From Acanthococcus lagerstroemiae (taxonomy: Eukaryota > Arthropoda > Insecta > Hemiptera > Eriococcidae), in the NCBI GenBank assembly GCA_031841125.1, contig CM063109.1:8594321-8658320 (forward strand): 64,000 bases of DNA, written 5' to 3'. The position numbers and the translations under genes were made by a program. Below the pieces are notes generated by a model that was not told where the DNA came from, did not search any database, and saw only the letters and a program-made list of their open reading frames with translations. The number at the start of each line of letters is the position of its first letter. Position 1 is the stretch's first letter. Below, one piece after another: positions 36,001 through 48,364 of the stretch.

Positions 36001-38007
36001 TGTATACAAGCAGGGTGACAGTTGAGCGCAGAAGCGAACAATAGTCTCCAACACGGGTAGCCAGCTGCAAAATCGAATCCCGCAGCGACGGTCCAATTAT
36101 CTGTTGCCTCAAATTTACGAAATATTTCAGGCATTCTTCAAGAGCGCATTCGTATCTGTAAAATTCACAGAAAACCATAAGCCCTTAGATTTTTGTAAAT
36201 ATCTGCCGGGAATTGGCTGTTAAAGTGAAATACAATAAATATTCGCGGACACTTGATTCAAACCAGTCAACGTACTCGTAACTCTTTTCAACTCGGGTTT
36301 CCAGCTGTGTTAATAACGGTTTCAAACGGGCAGCTATCGTTTGAAAGCGTCCGTACTGTACGATGAACTGACTGCCTTTGGTAACATCGATACTACCACC
36401 ATCATGGCCGGGGACAGGTGAAAGAGTTGGGACCGATGAAACCATCTTGCATGTGTCTAGGACACTGATAATGTAAGATTTTACGTCCATAAGTGCTCTA
36501 GATAAACAATGTCTACTTTTCAATAAATAACTCGTACTCTCCTTGTAGGATTCCTGAAACAGAATAGTAAAATAGCTTATGGCTCAGGCTAACAACACAA
36601 TACTCAACTTCATTCTTCAAGTGCCGTGCACCTAGCGCGTTGGCGGCCGCAGTTTCCGACGCGCGACTTTCCTGGGCAGGTTAGTCGGAGTAGTTTGCCG
36701 TTGCTTTTCCCCACGGTTTGTTGCGTTAGAGTTTTCCTTCTCTAGAGTGTGCAGCCGCAGTTCGCTTACTCGCCACGTGTTTCACGACGTTGAGTAAGCT
36801 AACCATGACGTGCACCCAAGAGTACCAATCATTTTTAGACCCGGTGGTAACACGCACTGTGATTGTAATGCCTTGTTTGTTCGAACTGGTGATTGGCAGG
36901 GTCACAGGACGCGTTATCTTTCCACCTTGATTGATATTGTAGTCGCTGTGTTCCCTAGGATGATAGGGGTATTCGAATATCACTAGCTTTCCGGCGTTGA
37001 TAGGAATCGAACCCGAGACGCAAGGATTGCGAAATGGACCCGTTAACCACTCAGCCACACAATACTCGACAAATAAAGATAATAAATCTCACATGTTCTT
37101 TAAAATACGCGCTGCATCTGTCGATTTCATCGAGTATATCGAGAAAGGCGTCACTTGTAACCGCTATGGCCGATGACTCCAAACGTTTTGTCACGCTGTC
37201 GATAGTTACAAATGGACTAAGCTTACTGTTGATGTCGTCGAATACAGTGTTCAACTTCACCTGTAATTACAAAATAAAATTAGTTCTCGTCTTTGAATGC
37301 TATAATTCCAGTTTTCGGGTCATACATACTTGTTCACTGGATAGTTTCTGACTAACTAAATGCAAAGAATTCGTTTTACCAGAAACTCGTTCGTACTCGC
37401 ATTTTAGCTGATGTAGGTTTGAAATGGCTTCTTCGACCTAAACGAAAATTTCTTTTTAGTGTCACGATTCCAATCAAATTAATCTCGACAGTGTGCTAAT
37501 CCGAAGCTCACCTTTATTAGGATATCCGAACATTTATCTCGTTTACCAACAAGTTCTTGCAAATAAGGTTCCAATTTTTCACTGCCTGTCTGCAACCATT
37601 CGTCACTTACGTCCGAATACCAGTCTAGAAACTAACAAATTTATTACTCATATCGAGATCTGACGCTCTTCAGACAGGTTTCTCAGAATTCAGGTGAATA
37701 AATACCTGCCATGCTGTTGCTATCCCTGGTTCATCAGATCCAGTTTTCTCACCCGCATCATCCGTATCCAGTAGCAGCTGTACATAATCAAGCAGTAAGG
37801 AAAGAACAAGGAAAACTGATCTGGTGATTGTCTAATCGAAACACTTACGGATTTAGGATGGAGTCGGGGTATAACCTCGTCACCCAGGTCTAGACATGTA
37901 TTTCTTTGGAAGGTGCTCAGAGGCGCTGAACACTTATCTAACCTCTCCCATTCGTGAAGCTTCTCGTTGATAGCGATGTCCGTAGACGGGTCAGTTGAGC
38001 TCTTCAT
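33014..38007 (-). CDS. COG3: COG3, conserved oligomeric Golgi complex subunit 3
   Basis: Lobe A subunit of the COG tether, which guides retrograde vesicles to the Golgi. Fifteen exons read on the minus strand: 37849-38007, 37706-37777, 37512-37631, 37330-37437, 37093-37260, 36276-36553, 35940-36155, 35711-35850, 34595-34752, 34382-34514, 34047-34225, 33833-33959, 33544-33752, 33279-33470 and 33014-33199. All phases agree, giving 814 residues (human 828). Diagnostic segments include [11 protein letters not shown] near the start, [33 protein letters not shown], the signature [20 protein letters not shown] and [20 protein letters not shown]. The intron at 33960-34046 starts with GC instead of GT. 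The frame stays open upstream of the chosen ATG (38007) to an AG at about 38070, so an upstream 5' exon is possible. A SINE lies in the intron at 36554-37092. Confidence 0.96.
34753..35710 (-). other. COG3 intron 8
   Basis: The largest COG3 intron, bounded by gtaagttgtg on the exon 8 side and ttattcag on the exon 9 side. Contains a G-rich run near 34839-34857. No nested gene recognised. Confidence 0.6.
36609..37057 (-). mobile_element. tRNA-derived SINE in COG3 intron 5
   Basis: Flanked by 13-bp direct repeats, cacaatactcaac (36596-36608) and cacaatactcgac (37058-37070), a target-site duplication with one mismatch. On the minus strand the element begins with a tRNA-like head carrying an A box (tggctgagtggttaacgg, 37040-37057) and a B box (gggttcgattcct, about 37002-37014). 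The 449-bp length is long for a SINE. The body includes gggaaaagcaacggcaaac and ctctagagaaggaaaactc words, and the 3' tail lacks a poly(A) run. It is oriented like its host gene. I cannot name the SINE family. Confidence 0.85.
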
Positions 38008-39309
38008 TGGTATATACGACTCGACCGATTTCACTTCTCGAAAGTGGGATTCAAGCAGCAGAATCTAGCGACGGAAACATCATATACCTAACAGGGTCTA
38101 GTCGTGCACATTCCATTTCCTAAGACAGGTATTACTTATTAGTTATTAGGTTATTACTTTAACAAAGTGTTTGTCAACCGCTATCTAGCTATGAGCAATG
38201 AATTATTTTTTAAATTACTGATAAGAAAGGAGCCTGATTAGACTTCACTTATGATTATGACTTATGACCGTTAGCTACCGTTAGATGACGCTAGTTTCAG
38301 AACAATAGAAGTCGTTTTCTCTCTTGGTAAACAAAAATGGCTTTGCTTTGCACGCTTTACGGGAAACTAAGGTCCATTTTCTTTGTCGATTCTGTCCTTT
38401 TCTCTTTATCAAAAATCAATTTTTGGAGCGCTCCTGGTGTTCGCAATATGAACTTCCTTTGTGTAGATACCTCTGCTGCAATCCAATGGAGTGTTCTCGT
38501 ACTCGTGTAATTTCATTTTCCTACTTCTTTCCTTGGCACGTTGAGTGTCGGTAATTTCGATTTAATTCGTTCTTCATTGGAATTGTTGTATGTTGAAGCT
38601 GAATTAAATATGATTTGAGTCGCCTATCGCATACGTGAATTGGTAAGTGTAGAGTATCTGTTAACAATACCCTTAGGGCATTTGTAATCTGAAATTCTCA
38701 TCGCGTTTGCCATACCTCTTCGTACTTCTGTAAGCCATTCCATTCCAAGTTAATCATTGACTATTGGCCTTTAATTTCAAGATTTTCAGTATCATTATGT
38801 AAAACTGAATGGAAACCCAGAGTGGAGACTAAATAGTACAATTTATTTGTTGAAATGATTAGAGGGTTCAGTCTTGTAGTTCACAGGTACCCCAACTGCT
38901 TGAATTCGTGTAGTTTTATGTTTTCTCTAACCGCGGAGAAGCAGTTTTGGTTTACAGCATCGAACAATGTGGTTTTGATTAAATTCATCGTACATCGGAG
39001 GTAAGTTTTTCGTTAATTTTACGTTATACGCTCATTTACTATGTATGGGTTTTGCCGCGGTGTAAGCGACTCCAAAAAATGAGAGATCGACGTCATACCA
39101 AGTATTCATTAGTTGTCGGTGACTTCTCGATTCGGTGTTATGTTTAGTATCGAATACAATGTACATCACGATGGTTATCAAGACTGCTTCTACGCGTTGT
39201 AAATCTCCCAAAACCCGTAGTATTAACCTGAATATTATAATGGTTTCAGATTTCGAAAGCAGAAGTGCTGAGCTTTTGATCTCATTTCTGGCTCAACACC
39301 CGCTTCAAT
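38008..39309. promoter_or_regulatory. Bidirectional upstream region of COG3 and NSA2
   Basis: The two start codons face away from each other across 1.3 kb. A consensus donor gtaagttttt at 39001 and an acceptor tggtttcag ending 39249 could define a 5' UTR intron of NSA2, with its first noncoding exon just before 39001. No TATA box or motif could be fixed for either gene. Confidence 0.45.
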
Positions 39310-40089
39310 ATGCCGCAGAATGAGTATATGGAACGGCACCGTAAATTATACGGTCGCCGTTTGGATTATGAAGAGCGCAAACGGAAACGAGAGGCCAGAG
39401 AACCTCATAAACGTGCTGAGAAAGCACGGCGATTGCGTGGTTTAAAGGCTAAATTATTTAACAAAGAACGACGGAACGAGAAAATCCAAATGAAGAAAAA
39501 GATCAAAGAACATCAAGAGAAACTGAACAAATCGAAAACTGAGAAACCGAAAGAAGGCGCTCTGCCGGTGTATTTACTCGATCGCGATGTTCAGTCCTCT
39601 GCCAAAGTGCTGTCAAATATGATAAAACAGAAACGAAAAGAGAAAGCTGGTAAATGGGACGTTCCTTTGCCCAAAGTCAGAGCGCAAGCAGATGCCGAAG
39701 TGTTCAAAGTGCTGAGGTCTGGCAAGAGTCGACGGAAAGCGTGGAAGCGGATGGTCACGAAAGTGTGTTTCGTCGGTGATGCATTCACGCGGAAACCTCC
39801 CAAATTCGAAAGATTTATCCGGCCGATGGCGTTGCGATTCAATAAAGCCCATGTCACCCATCCGCAGCTAAAAGCGACCTTTTACTTACCTATCATCGGT
39901 GTAAAGAAGAATCCGAGTTCGCCTACTTACACGAACTTGGGTATCATCACCAAGGGAACAGTTATCGAAGTCAATATCAGCGAATTGGGTCTTGTGACGC
40001 AGTCGGGTAAAGTTGTTTGGGGAAAATACGCTCAGGTCACGAATAATCCAGAGAACGATGGATGTATCAATGCTGTCTTGATCGTTTAG
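39310..40089 (+). CDS. NSA2: NSA2, 60S ribosome biogenesis factor (TINP1)
   Basis: Nucleolar factor needed for processing of the 27S pre-rRNA and maturation of the large subunit. One uninterrupted 259-codon frame (human 260 residues) starts [15 protein letters not shown]. The N-terminal half is a highly basic helical region. Diagnostic segments include [48 protein letters not shown] and a C-terminal S8e-like domain ending [14 protein letters not shown]. The coding region has no intron, whereas vertebrate NSA2 is split; an intron may survive in the 5' UTR. Its poly(A) signal lies only about 50 bases after the stop. Confidence 0.98.
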   Translation: MPQNEYMERHRKLYGRRLDYEERKRKREAREPHKRAEKARRLRGLKAKLFNKERRNEKIQMKKKIKEHQEKLNKSKTEKPKEGALPVYLLDRDVQSSAKVLSNMIKQKRKEKAGKWDVPLPKVRAQADAEVFKVLRSGKSRRKAWKRMVTKVCFVGDAFTRKPPKFERFIRPMALRFNKAHVTHPQLKATFYLPIIGVKKNPSSPTYTNLGIITKGTVIEVNISELGLVTQSGKVVWGKYAQVTNNPENDGCINAVLIV

Positions 40090-40141
40090 TTATTTATTCA
40101 TTGTTCTCGTTAACAGTTTGTGACTGATGTGTACTGATTGT

Positions 40142-40147
40142 AATAAA
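40142..40147 (+). terminator. Polyadenylation signal of NSA2
   Basis: AATAAA 53 bases after the NSA2 stop codon and upstream of RPS27A. The NSA2 3' UTR is therefore very short. Confidence 0.7.
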
Positions 40148-40459
40148 ATCTTTTCCCTAAGTGCTCACTTACTTAACTGATACTGGATTTTCATGTTGAA
40201 TTCCGCGGCTTTGATGTTTGAAATGGATTGTGAAAATGATGGCGTGATAGCTAAACTTCCCCTTGTTGATGCTCCAGTTAACTGTATTCCATTGCAGTTC
40301 AAGTATCCTATTGGGCCAATTACTAATCATTGTGTCTGATACTTGGAACCTGACTAGGACCAGATGGTAGTTTAAGTATGAAATTTTATGTAATTGCGAA
40401 TATTTGCATCCCGAAGTTCATCATTGTGTCCTGATAGTCGAAGATAATATTAGTATTGA

Positions 40460-41383
<924 letters not shown>

Positions 41384-41446
41384 TTTTGTTAATTATTCTT
41401 TTTAATTAAATACATAATTTGCGAAGCGGATGTGCTATGACTTGAA

Positions 41447-41452
41447 AATAAA
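41447..41452 (+). terminator. Polyadenylation signal of RPS27A
   Basis: AATAAA 64 bases after the stop codon, the expected distance for a short ribosomal-protein 3' UTR. Confidence 0.7.
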
Positions 41453-42233
41453 TCATTACTCCCTCCGTCTACTCGATTCAGTTTGGACTTTGGATTAAGT
41501 TTTGGTACAATGATCTCAGGCAGAGGTTCCATGAATATGAAGTAAGTATCAAGCATTGTAGTGCTGCTAGTGAGGTTAAAATCGATTATGTAGAATAACA
41601 TCTTGCTGATGCATAAGCCAGATCTGAATGTTCCATCTTTTAGAGCTTCAAACTGTAGATGTACACATTTCAGTTAGAGATAAATGATGCGCTACATTGT
41701 CAAAGGACCGTACTCCATTGTTTTGATAAGGTGTATGCTAATCTGATACGGTTTTTGATTTTGTGTACCTATTACATTAGAGTTTTGTTTCAATATGTTG
41801 GCAGGTAGGTATAGTAGTTAGACCTGGCGAATGTGTCGAAATTATCAGAGGGACACCGACTGAACGATACCAGATCAAACTGAGTCGAAAGTACTGCATG
41901 CAATATTCTCCCTTGTATAATTCGATCATTCATGCGTAAATAATGAACATATAGCCTAGGTAACCTCCTTGGTAAATATTTCTGTGTCGATCGAGTGGTG
42001 AGAAGCTATGGAAGCACTAGTATAGTTGGTCTTTAGGTACTTGAGACGATGTTATATCTCAGATCTAGATACTTATTAGAGCCTTAGATGAAGCTACTTC
42101 GGTTACGGACTCGTCAGTTGACTCGTTCACCCTATAATTCGAACCAATTTCTAACACATTCCAGCCCGAGCATTCTCAATTCAACGGTATCAATTACCAG
42201 GCAACCACTAATATAAAACTGGAAAGTAGCAAT
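41453..42233. other. Convergent intergenic region RPS27A / PRPF38A with an exon-like fragment
   Basis: At 41805-41939 an AG acceptor (ttggcag) precedes 44 codons that include RPGECVEIIRGTPTERYQIK and end in TAA. It has no ATG and no partner exon nearby. A second short frame sharing GECVEI occurs at 57386-57492. No function can be assigned and no other feature is seen here. Confidence 0.3.
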
Positions 42234-42239
42234 TTTATT
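42234..42239 (-). terminator. Polyadenylation signal of PRPF38A
   Basis: TTTATT on the plus strand, AATAAA on the gene strand, about 72 bases after the PRPF38A stop codon. Confidence 0.65.
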
Positions 42240-42310
42240 TACATGCATACCAAGTTCGATACAAAATTTACAATAATTACAACAAATAAGTTTTCCGATA
42301 CAAAATATAT

Positions 42311-43213
42311 TCAATGTCTACTTCTTTCCGGTCGATCTCTGTGTCTCCGGTCTCTGTCGCGATCTCGGTCTCTATCTCTTCGATCTCGATTACGACGATC
42401 ACGATCCTGGTCTCGATCTCGATCTCTCTCCCTATCTTTATCTCTACGACGATCTCGGTCTTGGTCCCGATCTCGGCCTCTTTCCCTTTCTCTATCCTTT
42501 TCCCGGTCACGGTCACGTTCACGTACCACAGGTGGGGACTTATCATCTCGTCCAGGAGATCTCTTTCGATGCCACGAAGAACTTTTAGTCGGTACTTCGT
42601 AATGCTTCTCTTCTTCCTCTTCTTCGTCTGAACTTTCTAGGCCGTCTTCAAAATCGTCATCTAACGCGGACACCTTGGCTTCTAATTCATTGTTTTCTTC
42701 CAATACATGCCGTTTTTGTATTCTCGGTAGAATAACATCAAACATCCTATCTTCACGTAGCAATTCGTCGATGTACTCGTCCATGTGAATCAGATCGAAG
42801 GAACCATCTCGTTTTTGCCGCCTCAATTTCCGGCTGTCAGCTAGCAGAGGTTCTAGATATTTATAACAATCTAGCGACGATCCAACCAATCGCATATAGA
42901 ACGCACCGAGTGCACGAACGTACTTAAATTCCTCATTTCTTATAAATTCTACTATTATATCTTTTTCCGGTTGAATTTGCAACATCTTCAGAGTTAGACA
43001 GATAAATGGTGTGGCTTTGATGTTACCACCGAATACGCCGCCTAAGAATCGTAAAGCCATCGCTTTATCAACCAGCAGCTCAGCGGACAAGGCGAAGCAT
43101 TCTTCTTTCCAGTATTTACTATCGTAAATACGCGTTCGTATTATTTTCTCAATCAGGTATTGAGGATTAGTTCCGCGAATGGATTTCGCATCCTTTACTG
43201 TTCGGTTGGCCAT
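42311..43213 (-). CDS. PRPF38A: PRPF38A, pre-mRNA splicing factor 38 (intronless)
   Basis: Component of the precatalytic spliceosomal B complex required for its activation. The frame is uninterrupted from MANRTVKDAKSIRGTNPQYL (ATG at 43213) to the TGA/TAA region at 42311, about 300 residues (human 312). The PRP38 domain fills residues 1 to about 180, with KYWKEECFALSAELLVDKAM, LGGVFGGNIKATPFICLTLK and FKYVRALGAFYMRL. An acidic patch (SSDEEEEEEK) follows, then a C-terminal tail of Arg-Asp and Arg-Glu dipeptides that gives the strongly repetitive DNA at 42320-42520. Two more ATG-like codons upstream are less likely starts because family members begin MANRT. Lack of introns is unusual for an animal copy. 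Confidence 0.97.
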   Translation of the reverse strand: MANRTVKDAKSIRGTNPQYLIEKIIRTRIYDSKYWKEECFALSAELLVDKAMALRFLGGVFGGNIKATPFICLTLKMLQIQPEKDIIVEFIRNEEFKYVRALGAFYMRLVGSSLDCYKYLEPLLADSRKLRRQKRDGSFDLIHMDEYIDELLREDRMFDVILPRIQKRHVLEENNELEAKVSALDDDFEDGLESSDEEEEEEKHYEVPTKSSSWHRKRSPGRDDKSPPVVRERDRDREKDRERERGRDRDQDRDRRRDKDRERDRDRDQDRDRRNRDRRDRDRDRDRDRRHRDRPERSRH

Positions 43214-44041
43214 ATTTGGAAGCACTCGCGAACCACAAGGCTGGATTCACATAAAATACTAACTTATTCTAATTGCCAACAAAAATACATCATCTTATTC
43301 CTTTGAACAAAACCCGAAGACAACTTATAAAAGCATCATTCTGTTCACTTCTCGTTAATTGATAAAACATAAAAAATAAAGCTGAGTTATCACGAAAACG
43401 AAAAGTTGGACCGGTAACGCTAAAACTAGTAGCTCTAGTAACGCTGGGATCTGGGATAACAGGATAACGTAGCGATGTGTGATGATGTCTTCGATGATGT
43501 GATGACGTGATAACGCAGCGTTAACCTCGAAAATGCATAAGTTTCACAAATAAGGTCTTTAAATAACATTACCAATAGAACTTTTTCTTCTGGTATTTTG
43601 TTATTTGTTCTATAGAATATTCTCACTAGCGCTGCTCCAATCGTCACATGATCGAATTAATTCTTCAATCAACAGCTGAGCAGAGAGCAGGTGAGCAGAA
43701 ATTCGAATCAGCTTGCGAGTAACGGTCTTCCTACCTACTGGTTTTGTATTTTCTAGTAATTTTTTTGATTTTGCACTTAAAATTAAATGTTTTATTAATT
43801 ATATCAACGAATAGTGATTTTACCAAATTAGTAGTCGGTCATTTGCGTTCACACCTTCGGTGAGCATTTCTTTATTGGTACCTTAAAATTGAAATCAGTA
43901 TGGCTGCATGTAGTATTTCTGTCTCTAGGATGATTGTTATTTTATCGTCCTGATTTATGCTTACCCATGTATCTTGGAATGCGCTTCATCTGAAACTATC
44001 ATGTCATAATTCGTCATGCTATGACTAATGATTCCAGGATC
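43214..44041. promoter_or_regulatory. Bidirectional upstream region of PRPF38A and CDC20
   Basis: An 828-bp spacer between two diverging start codons. A cell-cycle gene and a splicing gene share it. The segment 43410-43520 contains repeated gtaacgct and gatgatgt words, including several gataacg hexamer-like sites. No CDE/CHR or E2F site could be assigned with confidence. Confidence 0.45.
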
Positions 44042-46971
44042 ATGTCACAATTTACCTTCCTCAATAGTATTAACAGTGCAGTAAAAATGGATGAACCCAT
44101 CACGAAAGGACCGGTGCCCAGATATGAGAAACGAAAAATTCTTGAAAATAGGTAATGTACTCTTCGTTTACTGAACATATTATGTTCCTGAAATTTACAT
44201 GAATTATGAAATATTCATTAATATTCTGGTCTATCTTCATTTTTATAGTAATTTAAATTCTACTATGAATTCATCCAAAAACAAAGCATCCATGTCTTTC
44301 AATTCGTCCATGTCCTCAGCAAAAACGCCCAAAAAACAGAGTGAACCGAGTCTTACTAAGAAAACACCATCAAAAACACCTAAAAAGTCCCCAGGTATCT
44401 TATTTAACCTATGTATTCATTCTAATTTATAAACCGACTGAGGAACATAACTTAAATACATGAATGAATGAGCAGGACCTAATTCAGCTTCGACAACACC
44501 CGGTAATTCTAAAACTCCGGCTGGCGCAGACAGATTTATTTCCAACCGATCTGCCGTCAATTTGGAACTGGCGCAGTACAAGGTATGGAATATATTTAGA
44601 TTATTTGTTTACGTAGAACCTACAAACGACTTAGGAATTATACGATGCAAGAATAAGAAAATTTCGTAGATTATCAGTGATCATTATTCTGCATTAGTTC
44701 TCTTGTTCATGAAGTTATACGTAATAGGCCTAAAATTGAAGCTATTATATTTCGAATCAGTTGAGCTTTTGTATTGTAAAAAATGATTGATATATTCCAA
44801 TAATTCATTTTAGATGGCTCAAGAAAATATTCAACAGGAACCACAAGAACTGTGCTCGACGCAAAAAGAGAGACAACAGATCATTACGGGAAACGTAACC
44901 GGTGTCGATTTCGCGAGCACGCGTATTTTAGAATACCAGAAGAAAGCCCCGGTCCCACCTGAGGTAAATTAAATCGAACTACTTTATTCTGTTGATTACC
45001 CGCATCGGATGGTTCTAGTATGTCAGTATTACAGGGCTATCAAAACGCACTGAAAGTCGTGTACAGTCAATCGAAAACGCCTATGTCTGCGAAAGCTACA
45101 TCTCGATACATTCCGCATGCTCCAGAGAGAATACTCGACGCTCCCGATATCATCGACGACTACTGTAAGTTCGAGAAATTACTCTCATTTCATTCACACG
45201 AAATGTTATCTGAGAAAACTTTATAAATAGAGAACTGTTACAGATCTGAACTTGGTTGATTGGAGTGCGAACAATATTCTGGCTGTTGCGCTGGGGAGCA
45301 GCGTATACTTATGGAATGCCGACACCGGCACCATCGATCACTTACTGGAACTCGAAGGAGCCGATTACGTTTGTTCGCTGAACTGGATTCAAGAAGGAAA
45401 CTTGATCGCCGTCGGCACTAGTATGGGACATGTGCAAGTGAGTATTCCAGTTGCTCACGTGAAAATTGACTGAAACCAGAATTACTATACGAAAAAAGCT
45501 TCCATTTCAGCTGTGGGATGTCACCCAAATGAAAAGACTGCGTGTTATGGATGGACATTCGGTGAGAGTCAGTTCGCTGTCTTGGAACTCATTCATCGTC
45601 AGCTCGGGATCCCGATCCGGACAAATTATTCATCACGACGTCAGACAAAGAGATCATCTAGTGGCTACGCTTTCTTCTCATTCTCACGAAGTATGTATCA
45701 TCTGTTGGTTTGGTTGTAATATGTGGTACATTCTTGCTTAGTTGTCTTATTTGATTTAAAATTTCAGGTTTGTGGATTGAAATGGTCTCCCGACGGACGT
45801 TATCTGGCGAGCGGTGGAAATGATAATTTACTGAATATTTGGACTGGTATTCCGGGCCAGGCTACATTCCAGACTCAACCTATTCATTCCTTAAGGTAAT
45901 GGAGTTGTTTCTTAAAGCCGATTACATTTTCTCGACAACCAGCTAGCCTGACAGGTAATGATTTTGTTGAAATCTGTCAGCGCTTATCCAATTTAAGAGG
46001 AGTCTCTTCGAGTTTTATTACCCTCTTCTCCAGACTTTTCAGCAGTTTCTTTTCGTTCTTGTTTAAATCTTGTCTACTATTGCGTTTTCATTTTTCACCT
46101 GCGGATGAAGTGGACGAAGTTGAAAACAATATGAATTAGATAAAGAGTACTAATCGTATCTTATGTGTATACAGCGCTCATCAAGCCGCTGTAAAGGCAT
46201 TAGCCTGGTGTCCGTGGCAGTCAAACCTCTTAGCTAGTGGCGGTGGGACTGCTGATCGAAGGATTCGATTTTGGAATTGTAACAACGGCGTTTGTCTTAA
46301 TGATATCGACACTAAATCTCAGGTATGCTCAGAAGTCTCCTACTTAAGTTTGTTTCTATAAATAGCTCGAAGTTGATGTGAAATAACTCAATCCAAACTT
46401 GATTTCAGCTTTGTGAGTTGGACCTAATTTTACAATCATCAATTTTAAAATTTCTAATGAAAGAACGTCAAATTATTTTAGGTATGTTCTTTGGTGTGGG
46501 CTTCAAATTTCAAAGAAATTGTATCCGGACATGGTTTCGCTAACAACCAACTTATAATTTGGAAATACCCGGCTCTGACGAAGGTAGGTGCTACGAATAC
46601 TAAATACGGTCGTCTTTTACCTACCAATTCATATTTTAGAAACATTGGTGTCTGCATAAGTTGAAGAGATCGATCGTTCAGTCGAATTTTTTTTTTTTTT
46701 TTAAACATACTGCGTATGATTCTTTTTCTAATCACTGACAAGGCTTATAGTTCCTAAAGCTTGAGACTTTTAACTACCGTTCCAGGTTGCTGAACTGACT
46801 GGACATACCGCTCGTGTACTACACTTGGCGCTTTCCCCGGATGGCACCACAGTGCTTTCGGCTGGGGCAGATGAAACACTTCGAATGTGGCGTTGTTTTG
46901 TGTCAGATAAGAAGAAAGAGCCTCAGAGTAAGGCTGTCAAAACCAGTTTACTAAAACCCCATATTCGATGA
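44042..46971 (+). CDS. CDC20: CDC20, APC/C activator and spindle-checkpoint target
   Basis: Activates the anaphase-promoting complex and is inhibited by the mitotic checkpoint complex. Eleven exons: 44042-44151, 44249-44394, 44476-44582, 44814-44963, 45035-45164, 45244-45437, 45511-45690, 45768-45895, 46175-46322, 46482-46583 and 46786-46971; phases agree, 526 residues (human 499). The start [10 protein letters not shown] resembles MAQFAFESDL of human. Residues 104-110 DRFISNR stand where the C box (DRYIPHR) lies. [13 protein letters not shown] follows the Mad2-binding region. Seven WD40 blades start near [20 protein letters not shown], with [13 protein letters not shown] and [15 protein letters not shown]. 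The protein ends HIR, keeping the Ile-Arg tail that docks on APC/C. The usual KEN box position reads QEN. Confidence 0.97.
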
Positions 46972-47013
46972 AGATGACTGAACATCGACGTGTGATATAT
47001 CGCGAATTGTAGA

Positions 47014-47019
47014 AATAAA
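47014..47019 (+). terminator. Polyadenylation signal of CDC20
   Basis: AATAAA 43 bases after the stop codon. A second AATAAA lies at 47202-47207 and could serve as an alternative site. Confidence 0.65.
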
Positions 47020-47207
47020 AATTTAATTATTTGTGTACTTTTCCTTACGTTATGTTTAATTTTTTATTTAGAAACCTACTCAACGTTTTTGCTAAGAGAA
47101 AATTGAATGTATTGTGTTCGTATTTTATGTATTGTATTTTTAGCAATAACCTCGAAACGTGTTGGAATTGAAACTCGACGTACCTATTCTGTATCTTATT
47201 GAATAAA

Positions 47208-47934
47208 TTTTTTTGAATTTTTTAATGAACGTGAAAGTAAAGACTTGATTGAAAATTGCGCTGTACCTCCCCATTCATTGGTTCTAGAACAGGAAATATT
47301 TTTTCCATTTTTGAAACTAACGAGAATCCAGTTTACGAAATACAGGATTGTTCTGACTGCCTAGATCTACAGAATTGAGGTGAGTCTATGGCTGGACTAT
47401 TATCAGACAGCACCAGTAGCGTATCTAGGACGAAATCATGGAGAGGGTTTGACTTTCAATTTTAAGGGTATTCCTAAAAAAAAAAGTTTGTATGAGAATA
47501 TTTTTGATATTTTTTAGAGTTTTTTTTGGCCATGGGGGGGGGGTGAACCTGGAAACCCCCCTTAAATACGCCACTGGACAGCACCCTTGATTTTGTAGAC
47601 CTTGCCGATCAGTAATATTGGACTTCTGACACCAAAAATTTAAATTGTCATAACCTCCGGTTCATAAGGATCCTTTTTATGCAACTCATGAAAACGTTGA
47701 AGATTTTTGTGCTTTCATCAAAGTATGGTTCTGTTCCCTTGAATACTTTTGAAATTTACATAATGTGTAATGGGGGATTCTGAAAATGATAGCATCCAAA
47801 CTTTGTAATTTTTTAGAACTTGAAAATTGAAAGAATGAAAAATAAAGGAAAACTGTCTATGTTTGATTTTAAACTGATTTAATATTCTCTGTCTGAGAAA
47901 TGATTAGAAAGTGTGTTGAATAAAAATTAGACAC
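47208..47934 (+). other. Intergenic sequence between CDC20 and the repeat cluster
   Basis: AT-rich with a G run at about 47533-47543. No gene, RNA or clear repeat was recognised. Confidence 0.5.
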
Positions 47935-48173
47935 TGTTCAACAAAAGGGAACCAACTAACATTTATAAACAAAATGAGTTATTAGTATTGTTGGAAAGAG
48001 CGTAAAACGTAGAATTTTTCAAAATTGGGCCCCCGATTCAAGAATGTATACTCACGTTGAAAAAAGCTTATCAGTAAACGCAATGCCATATGGTTTCTAT
48101 AGGGCTCTTGAACTTTGAATCACGTGTTCTCCAAAAGTGAATTTTGCTAGTTGGTTCTCTTTATTTGTTGAAT
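47935..48173. mobile_element. About 239-bp MITE, copy A
   Basis: The ends tgttcaacaaaagggaacca and, inverted, tggttctctttatttgttga form short TIRs. The interior shares gcttatcagtaaacgc, ctcacgttgaaaaaagc and cacgtg words, inverted, with copy B at 48365-48604. The two copies therefore face each other and can pair as a large stem. No coding capacity. Confidence 0.75.
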
Positions 48174-48364
48174 AGCCTTCAATCATCAAACTTGAATTTC
48201 CATTTGAACACACATGTAAGTCAAAAGTATTTGCTTTTTGTTTAATTCTACATAAAATTTAATAGGATAAAATTTTGTCAATATTTAATGGCAAAACTCC
48301 AGGAATATTTCTAGAACAAGGGAACCTTTGTTTTTGATGTATTTTGAGTTTAAAGTTGGACGTT

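Noticed and set aside
37002..37057. Possible functional tRNA gene
   Set aside because: A and B boxes are present, but the unit is fused to a 400-bp body and flanked by a target duplication, so it is a SINE head.
36726..37058. 110-codon minus-strand frame beginning [11 protein letters not shown]
   Set aside because: It reads through the tRNA-like head and body of the SINE; it is not a protein gene.
42243..42631. Plus-strand Ser/Arg-rich frames
   Set aside because: Antisense shadows of the PRPF38A Arg-Asp repeat tail.
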